Part shown: positions 50,202 through 57,491 of the stretch, one piece after another
Numbering within the stretch: position 1 is the stretch's first letter
Layout: each line of letters opens with the position of its first letter
Assembly (NCBI RefSeq): GCF_901538355.1
Contig: NZ_LR593887.1
Location: forward strand, 6,362,920 to 6,426,919
Length of the DNA stretch: 64,000 bases
Direction: 5' to 3'
DNA from: Tuwongella immobilis
GTDB taxonomy: Bacteria; Planctomycetota; Planctomycetia; Gemmatales; Gemmataceae
Translations under genes and position numbers: made by a program
The notes under the pieces: model-generated
Seen by the model: only the letters and a program-made list of their open reading frames with translations
Databases searched by the model: none
What the model was told of the DNA's origin: nothing

Positions 50202-50405
50202 ATGAAGCGGATCATCGAGGCCATCGCGTCCGAAAGCGCTCGCCTGGCACGTGTAACCAAAGAAGAGCACCAATTCTTGTGCATGATGTCGCGGGAAAAC
50301 TACAAGTCCTGGTTCTGTGATTGTCAATTTTATCTGGGCGACGGGTGGTCCGTATGGGCACATCCTCGCCCCTCAAAAGCTAAGAGCCAACAACCGGAGG
50401 GATGA
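50202..50405 (+). CDS. hypothetical phage protein, 67 aa
   Basis: ATG at 50202, seven bases after GGAGG; an in-frame ATG at 50196 overlaps the previous stop and is possible. The protein is small with KRIIEAIASESARLARVTKEEHQFLC and a Trp/aromatic C-terminal half (YKSWFCDCQFYLGDGWSVWAHP). No recognised family. Confidence 0.55.
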   Translation: MKRIIEAIASESARLARVTKEEHQFLCMMSRENYKSWFCDCQFYLGDGWSVWAHPRPSKAKSQQPEG

Positions 50406-51538
50406 CCGTGACCATGTCCGTTCTCAGCAAGATCCAGACGACAGCTCCTGCGTTACCGTCGCGGATCTTTCTCTATGCCCCCGAAAAATGGGGCAAATCG
50501 AGCTTTGCGGCATACGCACCAAAGCCCATTTTTGTGATGACCGAGGGCGAAACCGGCCTGCTTTCCTTGGTGGAATCGGGGCAAGTACCCGAGACTGCTC
50601 ACTTCCCGGAAGACTGCCGGACCTGGAGCCAACTGCAAGAGTGCGTCACGGCGCTGCGTCGAGAGCCCCACGAATTCCGATCCTTGGTGATCGACACCGC
50701 AAACGGTGCCGAGAGATTGCTGTCGCAGCACGTCTTGGACACCGAATACAACGGCAAGATGACGGGCAAGACGGGCTACATGTCGTTCGGGGAAGGCGAT
50801 CGGGCCTGTGTTCCGCATTGGGTGCAGTTCCTCCAATCGCTGGATGATCTTCGCGTCAAAAAGAAGATGATGATCATCCTGTTGAGCCATGTCCGCACCA
50901 AGACGGTGAGCAACCCAAACGGCCCTGACTATGACCAGGTTCGCCCTGAGGGTATCGAACGATTATGGTCGCTCACACATAAGTGGGCAGACATCATCGG
51001 CAATGGTGAGTTGGACATCCGAGTCCAGGATGAGAAAGTCACCCACACCGGTGGCCGGGTCTTGGTCACGGCGGGAAATGCCGCGGTGGTGGCGGGGAAC
51101 CGCTACGGCCTGCCGGATCGTATCCCATGCGGCAAGTCCGCCGAAGCGGGCTGGCAGAACTTTGCCAGCGCCGTCCGTGCAGCCAAATCTCGGGGCCAGC
51201 GTCAGCCGATTCCTGAGCCGGCGAAACGGGTGGATGCAGAACCGCAACCGCAACCAGCCCCAACGCTGCCACCACCGCCACCAACGCCAGTGTTAACCCC
51301 GGAAACTGCACCGCCACCGCCACCAACGACAGTTGCCGACTTGCCGACAAACACCGTTGGCAAGCTCTCCACCCGTGCCATCGAACTGATGCACAAACTC
51401 AAGCTCTCTTGGACGGAGGCGCGTCAACAGTACAGCCCGTTGATTGGGATGCCGGAAGGGGAGGTTTACAAGCTCACCGATCTGACTCCGTCGCAACTTG
51501 AACATCTGATTGAGATGCTGGAGGAGAGCCAAAAGTGA
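50402..51538 (+). CDS. phage RecA-like/Sak4-type AAA ATPase, 378 aa
   Basis: Walker A is APEKWGKSS at residues 26-34; a Walker-B-like strand occurs at FRSLVIDTANG near 93-103 and IILLSHVRTK near 160 fits the sensor/strand 4 of RecA-like phage ATPases. Residues 270-320 are a proline-rich linker with PPPPP runs, and the C-terminus is helical. This family (AAA_24/Sak4) supports single-strand annealing recombination and pairs with an exonuclease; the next gene is one. Start ATG 50402 (ATGA overlap); GTG 50408 and ATG 50414 are alternatives with better ribosome-site spacing. Confidence 0.8.
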   Translation: MTVTMSVLSKIQTTAPALPSRIFLYAPEKWGKSSFAAYAPKPIFVMTEGETGLLSLVESGQVPETAHFPEDCRTWSQLQECVTALRREPHEFRSLVIDTANGAERLLSQHVLDTEYNGKMTGKTGYMSFGEGDRACVPHWVQFLQSLDDLRVKKKMMIILLSHVRTKTVSNPNGPDYDQVRPEGIERLWSLTHKWADIIGNGELDIRVQDEKVTHTGGRVLVTAGNAAVVAGNRYGLPDRIPCGKSAEAGWQNFASAVRAAKSRGQRQPIPEPAKRVDAEPQPQPAPTLPPPPPTPVLTPETAPPPPPTTVADLPTNTVGKLSTRAIELMHKLKLSWTEARQQYSPLIGMPEGEVYKLTDLTPSQLEHLIEMLEESQK

Positions 51539-52182
51539 AGATCCTGAAGCTCACCCAGGGCAGTCCTGATTGGCTGGCCTGGCGGCAGCTCGGGATCGGA
51601 GGCAGTGACGCCCCCATCATCATGGGGGTGTCACCATACTCGACCCGCGAAAAGCTGCTTGGTCAGAAACTGGGATTGGTCCCCAAAGACGAAGCCTATG
51701 CCATGCGCCGTGGCAGCCGGCTCGAACCGTCCGCTCGTGGCATGTACCAGATCCGCGAAGGGTACAGTAGCGCCGAGCCCGTCTGCGTCATCCACCCGGA
51801 TTTCGATTGGTGCCGCGCATCGCTCGATGGGCTTGTGCTCGGCGCGATGGATCAGCCGTCGCATGTGTTGGAGATCAAGTGTTGGTCGTGGCAGAAGCAT
51901 GACTATGTGCTGAATGGCATCGTTCCCGATGAGGTCTACCCGCAGATCCAGCATCAATTGTTCTGCTGCGAATTGGATCGTTGCGACTTGGTCAGCTACA
52001 ACCCGAGCGAGAAATTTCTCGCCACGGGCGAAGAGTATGCGTGCCTGACGGTCAAGGCAGACGCTACCTACCAAGCAAGCATGTTCAAGGAGGAACTGCG
52101 GTTCTGGGAGGAACTGAACGAACGGCTCCGAGCTCGCACCGTCCGATCCGGGTGGCAGGCACCCATCACGGAGGACCTATGA
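51535..52182 (+). CDS. YqaJ-type phage exonuclease (lambda-exonuclease fold), 215 aa
   Basis: The PD-(D/E)xK nuclease centre is visible: GIGGSDAPIIMGVSPYSTREKL at 20-41 (the YqaJ entry motif), Asp99 in SLDGLV, and Glu113-x-Lys115 in VLEIKCW. It would degrade one strand from double-strand ends and feed the RecA-like partner encoded just upstream (ATGA overlap). This gives the prophage its own homologous recombination module. Confidence 0.9.
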   Translation: MKILKLTQGSPDWLAWRQLGIGGSDAPIIMGVSPYSTREKLLGQKLGLVPKDEAYAMRRGSRLEPSARGMYQIREGYSSAEPVCVIHPDFDWCRASLDGLVLGAMDQPSHVLEIKCWSWQKHDYVLNGIVPDEVYPQIQHQLFCCELDRCDLVSYNPSEKFLATGEEYACLTVKADATYQASMFKEELRFWEELNERLRARTVRSGWQAPITEDL

Positions 52183-53216
52183 AGCTCCCCATCCTGGATT
52201 GGCTGCGGATGCCGTCGTTGCGGCTCTGCTCCCCGGCGGCGGTCGCTCTCTGGGCCCAGATGATCCCGGCGATGGTGGAGTCACCGACGCCGGGCCATCT
52301 CGTGGATGCCACCGGTGATCCGCTCGACGACGCCAGCATCGCCAAGCTAACAGGGGTTAGCGCAGATGGTGTATCTGTGCTAGTCAGCGAGTTGGTCAAG
52401 GCTGGGATTCTGGCGGTTGAAGGAAAGACGATCGTCTCTCCGATGGTCCGGCGGGAGATGGGGTTCCGACGAGTTTGTTCACTATCAGGAAAGGCCGGTG
52501 CCCCCCATCGTTGGCCTGTCCGAAATACCAACGCTCAAACGGGCCACTGCCAACCTGTTAAGGTACCTGTTGAGGTACCTGATCACGTACCTGTTAAGGT
52601 ACCTGTTGAGGTACCTGATCACGTACCTGTTAAGGTACCTGTTGAGGTAGGGCTTTTTGGCCCCCCCCATACCCCCCCAGAGACTAAGACAGAAGAAAAG
52701 ACAGAAGACAAAAAGACATTCCGTGCTGCGCACGGGCGGGGCGGTGCCCCGCACGTAGCCCGACAATCTGACGCTGACCAATGCGACAAGCAGAAGGCGA
52801 ATCATCCCAAAGCTGTACAGTATTGGTGCGACTCTTGGCAGAAACTTCGAGGCGTGAAGTATCCGTTCAATGGCGGCAAGGATGCCAAGACGATCTCGTG
52901 GATGCTGGCTCAGGTCGAAGGCGATTTGGCCCGCTTCCAGGCGATCATCGATGGGTATCTGGCGAGCGTCGAAACCTACGTCATCAACCAGGGCCATTCC
53001 CTTGGTGTGCTGCGGTCGCAGTTCTCGACATGGTACGCACGCGCTGAAGCACCCCAACAATCGCCAGAAACGCCCCGTCTGTTCGTTCCGACGGCATCAG
53101 ATGACCCAAACCTCACCTACGAAGAAAAGATCCGAATATTGGTCGAGGAGGAGGACCGGCTCAGCCCCGAGGAGCAACGGGAAAGGTTGTTGCGGCAAAT
53201 GGGGGGCAGCGAATGA
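52179..53216 (+). CDS. phage replication protein with internal iterons, 345 aa
   Basis: ATG at 52179 after GAGGA, with an ATGA overlap. The N-terminal 90 residues look like a winged helix (SIAKLTGVSADGVSVLVSELVKAGILAVEG). Residues 126-157 are eight 4-residue repeats (PVKV, PVEV, PDHV) encoded by 12-bp DNA repeats. A charged Lys/Glu/Asp stretch follows (TKTEEKTEDKKTF), then a helical domain (WMLAQVEGDLARFQAIIDGYLASVE) and an acidic C-terminus. The plan, N-terminal DNA binding with an origin inside its own gene, is like lambda O. The next gene could load a helicase. No helicase gene itself is in the window. Confidence 0.7.
   Translation: MKLPILDWLRMPSLRLCSPAAVALWAQMIPAMVESPTPGHLVDATGDPLDDASIAKLTGVSADGVSVLVSELVKAGILAVEGKTIVSPMVRREMGFRRVCSLSGKAGAPHRWPVRNTNAQTGHCQPVKVPVEVPDHVPVKVPVEVPDHVPVKVPVEVGLFGPPHTPPETKTEEKTEDKKTFRAAHGRGGAPHVARQSDADQCDKQKANHPKAVQYWCDSWQKLRGVKYPFNGGKDAKTISWMLAQVEGDLARFQAIIDGYLASVETYVINQGHSLGVLRSQFSTWYARAEAPQQSPETPRLFVPTASDDPNLTYEEKIRILVEEEDRLSPEEQRERLLRQMGGSE
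52554..52649 (+). repeat. eight 12-bp tandem repeats (candidate origin iterons)
   Basis: Units CCTGTTAAGGTA, CCTGTTGAGGTA and CCTGATCACGTA repeat in a 36-bp order, exactly 96 bases, with GGTACC or CGTACC at each joint. Downstream (about 52680-52722) the plus strand is purine-rich and A-rich. Confidence 0.85.
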
Positions 53217-53878
53217 GCGATACCCCGAAATGGTACACCGATCTGCTTGTCGTCTATGGCCCCATTCTGGGTGCCGACCAAAAGGGTGTGATGACTGTTC
53301 TATTACAGTGGTTCAGACTGTTCTTGCAGTGTGGATACAGACGAGAGGAGATCGAGGACGGATTTGCCACACTCGCCAAGGATCCGAACCGCCCGACGTA
53401 CCGCCAAGAGATGCTGGTCTACATTCAAAGGGCGATTCATCAGTCGCGTGCAGCGGCCAAACAGAGCGAGCGAGTTGAGGAGGAGACTGCGCCACCCTGC
53501 GACATTTGCGGCGGCAGTGGCATCGTCGTGGTACCTCGACTGGAAGACGTTGAGTTCGGGGCATGGAAATTCGTCCAATCGATTCCTGGCAGCAAGCCTC
53601 GGCGCTGGACTTCCACGGTGGCATGCAGTTGTCCCAAGGGGGCTCGAACTGCCGAGTTCACCCGCTCGAAGGACGCCCAGGGTAAGCATCGAGTCACGCG
53701 GCCGATGCGGACGCTGGTCAACTACGAATCGCGGAACCCACACTGGCGGGAGCAATTGGCGGAAGAGGAAGAACGTCAGAAGCTCCAACGTGAAGTCGAG
53801 GGCAAAACAGCCAACTTGGATCACGAGCAAGGGCGAGTCCGCAAAATCGGGGTCATCCCGAAGGAGTGGCTGGAATGA
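53213..53878 (+). CDS. phage protein with CxxCxGxG zinc motif, 221 aa
   Basis: ATGA overlap with the replication gene. N-terminal helical domain (WYTDLLVVYGPILGADQKGVMTVLLQWFRLFLQ), then a zinc finger CDICGGSG near 95 paired with CSCPKG near 138, then a highly charged C-terminal helix (REQLAEEEERQKLQREVEGK). The context suggests a replication accessory, perhaps a helicase-loader-like protein, but no AAA motif is present, so the function is not assigned. Confidence 0.65.
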   Translation: MSDTPKWYTDLLVVYGPILGADQKGVMTVLLQWFRLFLQCGYRREEIEDGFATLAKDPNRPTYRQEMLVYIQRAIHQSRAAAKQSERVEEETAPPCDICGGSGIVVVPRLEDVEFGAWKFVQSIPGSKPRRWTSTVACSCPKGARTAEFTRSKDAQGKHRVTRPMRTLVNYESRNPHWREQLAEEEERQKLQREVEGKTANLDHEQGRVRKIGVIPKEWLE

Positions 53879-54243
53879 TCGAGCTCGAATTGCCATGGCC
53901 ACCGTCGGTCAACAGCTACTGGCGAACCTTCCAAGGCAGAATGATCATCAGCCGGGAAGGGCGAGAGTATCGCAAAGCGGTGCAAGCTCTGCTGCTGCCG
54001 CTCGGTCCAGCGATCCGCCAGCACGCCACCGAGCGGCTGGCAGTGTTGCTCCAGGTGTTTCCTCCGGATCGGCGGCGGAGAGACTTGGACAATCTGGGCA
54101 AGGCTCTGCTCGACGCCCTCGCTGCGGCGGGGGTTTACGAGGATGACAGTCAGATCGATGATTTTCACGTGATTCGACGGCGGGTCGTGAGCGGCGGCAA
54201 GGTCTTGGTGGCGATCAATGTCATGGAGGAGACAACGTGCTGA
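53875..54243 (+). CDS. rusA: Holliday junction resolvase RusA-like protein, 122 aa
   Basis: The N-terminal phrase LELPWPPSVNSYWR is the RusA start motif. The three catalytic aspartates correspond to Asp70 and Asp72 in RRRDLDNLGKALLDAL and Asp91 in EDDSQID, the same numbers as in E. coli RusA. It resolves Holliday junctions produced by phage recombination and replication. ATGA-type overlap with the preceding gene; it overlaps the CsrA gene by seven bases. Confidence 0.94.
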   Translation: MIELELPWPPSVNSYWRTFQGRMIISREGREYRKAVQALLLPLGPAIRQHATERLAVLLQVFPPDRRRRDLDNLGKALLDALAAAGVYEDDSQIDDFHVIRRRVVSGGKVLVAINVMEETTC

Positions 54244-54452
54244 TTCTGAAGCGATACATCGGGCAGCGGATCTTGCTGCAACTGCCGAACGGCCAGGAAG
54301 TTACCGTTGTTGTCACCGAGATTGACCGTCGGTCGGCTGCCGTCAAGGTTGGTATCGAGGCACCCCGGTCGATCAGCATTGTCCGGGCTGAGATTGCTGG
54401 CAGGGTGGAGCCAGCGGCCAAGGTAGAGTGGGATGATCCGGTGTCGAACTGA
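54237..54452 (+). CDS. prophage-encoded CsrA homologue, 71 aa
   Basis: GTG start at 54237 overlapping rusA. The CsrA strand pattern is kept: MLILKRYIGQRILLQL, EVTVVVTEID and SAAVKVGIEAPRSISIVRAEI, aligning with the host csrA (MLVLSRKKNESIVV ... KVRLGIVAPKDVPVHRQEV). The RNA-binding Arg in IVRAEI is kept. The loop after strand 1 is longer, and the C-terminus ends in PAAKVEWDDP. It could modulate host or phage mRNA translation or titrate the host system. Confidence 0.78.
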   Translation: MLILKRYIGQRILLQLPNGQEVTVVVTEIDRRSAAVKVGIEAPRSISIVRAEIAGRVEPAAKVEWDDPVSN

Positions 54453-54461
54453 GGAGATGCG

Positions 54462-55193
54462 ATGATTCATTACCATGGGACTCCGTGTGGTGCGACTCGC
54501 ATCGACGTGGCACGATTTCTCTCCGGTCGTCATGCTCTGATTCCGTTTGTGCGGTCAGAAGACATCGGGACCGCAGCCGAATTTTGCCAATCGTTCTGTG
54601 TTGACAATGGCGCGTTCTCTGCGTGGAAACAGGGCGTGGTGATTGATTGGGAAACGTACTACGAATTTGTGCGAGAGTGGCACCGTCACCCAGCATTTGA
54701 CTGGGCTGTCATTCCGGACGTGATCGATGGTTCAGAGAATGATAATGATCGGCTAGTTGAGCAATGGCCGATGGACCTGCGGTCGATCGGTGTACCAGTC
54801 TGGCATCTCCACGAATCGCTTGACCGCCTGGAGCATCTGACACGCAGCTTTCACAGGGTTGCGTTAGGATCATCAGGAGATTATTCGTCCCCTGGCACCT
54901 CGCGGTGGTGGTCACGCATGGGTGATGCCATGCGTGTAGCTTGTGACGAACACGGCAGACCAAAGGCAAAATTGCATGGTCTACGGATGCTGGACCCTGC
55001 AATTTTCCAGCGGTTGCCTTTGTCGTCAGCGGACAGCACAAATGCCGTCAGAAATTCGTCAAACTATTCACGGTTTGGCACATACATCCCCCCGAATGCG
55101 AGTACACGAATGGCTATCATCGCCGAACGTATTGAGTCGCATCAATCGCGGGCTGTTTTCGGTTCATCAGATCAACTGGTAATGTTCGACTGA
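54462..55193 (+). CDS. phage protein possibly of the tRNA-guanine-transglycosylase/DpdA-like superfamily, 243 aa
   Basis: I recall this as a widespread phage family without function. Visible motifs: FCVDNGAFSAWKQG near 45-58 (like the DSGGF phrase of transglycosylases), AVIPDVIDGSENDNDRLV near 84, VWHLHESLDRL near 112, VALGSSGDYSSPG near 133 and LPLSSADSTNA near 190, where a catalytic aspartate of a TIM barrel could sit. Related enzymes insert 7-deazaguanine bases into DNA or tRNA. No preQ0 synthesis genes are in the window. The family resemblance is a motif-level inference. Start ATG at 54462 after GAGGAG. Confidence 0.5.
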   Translation: MIHYHGTPCGATRIDVARFLSGRHALIPFVRSEDIGTAAEFCQSFCVDNGAFSAWKQGVVIDWETYYEFVREWHRHPAFDWAVIPDVIDGSENDNDRLVEQWPMDLRSIGVPVWHLHESLDRLEHLTRSFHRVALGSSGDYSSPGTSRWWSRMGDAMRVACDEHGRPKAKLHGLRMLDPAIFQRLPLSSADSTNAVRNSSNYSRFGTYIPPNASTRMAIIAERIESHQSRAVFGSSDQLVMFD

Positions 55194-55217
55194 CCGGCCA
55201 GGGGCAAAAAAACGATC

Positions 55218-55262
55218 TCCCCAGGGAACCACTTTCATTTCTGGAGTGGACATCCCTGGGGA
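55218..55262. terminator. long hairpin before the packaging genes
   Basis: Outer stem TCCCCAGGGA / TCCCTGGGGA and inner CCACT / AGTGG around an 11-base loop. On the minus strand it is followed by U7 (A-run at 55207-55213); on the plus strand no U-tract follows. It separates the early genes from the terminase operon. Confidence 0.6.
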
Positions 55263-55357
55263 TCTCACACTCAGATCTTACCCTTTGTCCGCCTCCCAAC
55301 CACACACATGAGCTCGCCAGGAACAATCCAGGAGTGGAATGGATCTGGAGGCCAGGT

Positions 55358-55927
55358 ATGTTGACCCCGAAGCAGGAACGTTTTTGTCAGGAATACATTG
55401 TCGATCTGAATGCTTCGGCGGCGGCTCGACGTGCTGGGTATTCCCACCGCACTGCTGGCAGCATTGGCGAGGAACTCCTGAGAAAACCTGAAATTTCGGC
55501 GCGCATTCGAGAGTTGAAGGACGAGCAGGCACGCCGCACTCAGATCACGGCGGATCAGGTGCTGGCGGAGTTGGCTCGGATCGCTTACATAGATCCGCGG
55601 AAGCTGTTTCATCCGGACGGCTCACTCCGATCGATCTCAGATTTGGATGAGGATACTGCCCGAGCGATTGCAGCGATCGATATAGAGGAACGCTTGTCTG
55701 GACGTGATCCGGTCATTCGCACAACCAAGAAGATCAAGCTATGGAACAAGGTGGAGGCGCTGGACCGGCTGGCTCGGCACTTTGGGCTGTTCACGGAAAA
55801 GGTCGAAGTAAATAGCAAGCTAACAGTGACCCCGATGGTGCCCGTGGAGGAGATGACCGATGAGCAGCTCGCCGAAGTCGCAAGAGGCAGCGGCGGAACT
55901 CCTCCGTCGGCGTCAGGCGCGTCGTGA
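55358..55927 (+). CDS. phage terminase small subunit, 189 aa
   Basis: The N-terminal motif LTPKQERFCQEYIVDLNASAAARRAGYS and the following helix are typical of Terminase_2 small subunits, which bind the phage pac/cos site. A central ITADQVLAELARIAYIDPRKLF and a C-terminal low-complexity end complete the protein. ATG at 55358 with GGAGG at good spacing. It overlaps the large subunit by 68 bases. Confidence 0.9.
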   Translation: MLTPKQERFCQEYIVDLNASAAARRAGYSHRTAGSIGEELLRKPEISARIRELKDEQARRTQITADQVLAELARIAYIDPRKLFHPDGSLRSISDLDEDTARAIAAIDIEERLSGRDPVIRTTKKIKLWNKVEALDRLARHFGLFTEKVEVNSKLTVTPMVPVEEMTDEQLAEVARGSGGTPPSASGAS

Positions 55928-57446
55928 CCTTTTGGAGTTTGTGCGATACACCAAGGGCGACTATGAACCCAACTGGCATCATGCGTCCATTGCTCGCAAG
56001 CTGGATGACCTTGCCACCGGTCGCATTACGCGGTTGATGGTCTTTGCCCCGCCCCGGCATGGTAAGAGTGAGTTGGTGTCTCGACGTTTCCCCGCGTATC
56101 TGCTCGGTTCTCACCCGAACACATCGATCATTGCTTGTGCCCACACCGCCGAGTTAGCCTCTGACATGAATCGGGACGTGCAGCAGTGCATCATGTCGCC
56201 CGAGTACCAGCGCCTATTTCCGGGCACGTCATTGCGGCCTGGGCGGGCCAACTCCAGCACGTTCGAGACGGTCTCAGGTGGCCGCTATATCTGTGCGGGT
56301 GTGGGCGGTCCGATCACCGGTCGCGGCGGTGACATGCTCATCATCGACGACATTTTCAAGAACGCGGAGGAGGCCAATTCGCCGACCATCCGTTCGAAGA
56401 TCCGGCGTTGGTACGAGACGACATTTCGCACACGGGCGATGCCTGGTGCCCGCATCCTGATCACGCTCACACGCTGGCACCCCGACGACCTGGCGGGACA
56501 GCTCCAAGCACTCATGGGAAGCGATCGGCACGCGGACCAATGGGAGGTCCTCTGTCTTCCCGCGCTGGCCGGAGATGGCACGCCAAGCGAGATTGACCCC
56601 CGGTCGCCAGGCGAAGCGTTGTGGCCGGCTCGGTTCCCGGTGCGGGCATTGATGGCCGCGAAGGCGGGTTGCATCCCCGCCGATTGGCTGGCGCTGTATC
56701 AACAGGCGCCGATCCGGGAAGGTGGCAACCACTTCCGCCGCGACTGGTTCCGTCGCTGCCGTGTGAGCCAGTTCGACACACCTGGCGATTCGTTCATCCT
56801 CATGCAGCCGGACGGGTCAACGCGGCGCGTCAAGCGAGAGGATTGCCAGATCATTGTCACGGCAGACCCAGCGACGAGCGAGAAGGAGCACAACGACCCG
56901 ACCGCGATCGGCGTGTATGCGATGACGCCAAGCGGCGATCTGCTGGCACTGAGTGTCACCGCCGAGCATTTGGATTTGGGAGTGATCCCCGAGCGGCTGG
57001 TGGCGGCTGCCAATGCTTGGGGGGCCACTTACATTGCGCTGGAGTCGGACGGATTCCAGGTCAGCGTTGCACGGGCGACTCGAACCGTCTCTGGCTGTCC
57101 TGCCGTGCGGGAGTTGTCGCACGAGGGCAAGGGCAAGCTGTCACGGGCGATCCCCGCGATCATCCGGGCCCAGTCTGGCCAGATCTATTTGCTTCAGGAT
57201 GCGGATGGTCAAGACCTGCCGTGGGTGGCAGCGTTCTTGGATGAGTGCGAACAGTTCACGGGCCTGGCTGGCAACCGGGATGACCGGGTGGATACCTTGG
57301 CATATGCGGTGCTGGAAATGCCGACGTTGGCGGCGAATGGTCCGACCTGGGTGGCAGCGAGTCGCCGGGCCCGACATGGCGCCAGCACATCCGACGATGA
57401 TGATGATGACGTGAGTGAGTTGCCAACATCTCGACACCGCTGGTGA
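55860..57446 (+). CDS. phage terminase large subunit, 528 aa
   Basis: ATPase motifs: Walker A APPRHGKSE at 63-71 and Walker B MLIIDDIFKNAEEA near 160-173; the C-terminal nuclease domain begins near 320 (CQIIVTADPATSEKEHNDPTAIGVY, with the conserved Asp in TADPA) and continues to DRVDTLAYAVLEM. Full length for the family. It pumps and cuts DNA into proheads. ATG at 55860 with GGAGG before it. The C-terminal tail is an Asp-rich run. Confidence 0.95.
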   Translation: MSSSPKSQEAAAELLRRRQARRDLLEFVRYTKGDYEPNWHHASIARKLDDLATGRITRLMVFAPPRHGKSELVSRRFPAYLLGSHPNTSIIACAHTAELASDMNRDVQQCIMSPEYQRLFPGTSLRPGRANSSTFETVSGGRYICAGVGGPITGRGGDMLIIDDIFKNAEEANSPTIRSKIRRWYETTFRTRAMPGARILITLTRWHPDDLAGQLQALMGSDRHADQWEVLCLPALAGDGTPSEIDPRSPGEALWPARFPVRALMAAKAGCIPADWLALYQQAPIREGGNHFRRDWFRRCRVSQFDTPGDSFILMQPDGSTRRVKREDCQIIVTADPATSEKEHNDPTAIGVYAMTPSGDLLALSVTAEHLDLGVIPERLVAAANAWGATYIALESDGFQVSVARATRTVSGCPAVRELSHEGKGKLSRAIPAIIRAQSGQIYLLQDADGQDLPWVAAFLDECEQFTGLAGNRDDRVDTLAYAVLEMPTLAANGPTWVAASRRARHGASTSDDDDDDVSELPTSRHRW

Positions 57447-57491
57447 TCGAGGCTCCATCGGAACAATCCCTCAACACGCTGGGGGATGCCG

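Noticed and set aside
52554-52649. CRISPR array
   Set aside because: Units are 12 bp in direct tandem with no spacers, and there are no cas genes; they fit iterons or a coding repeat.
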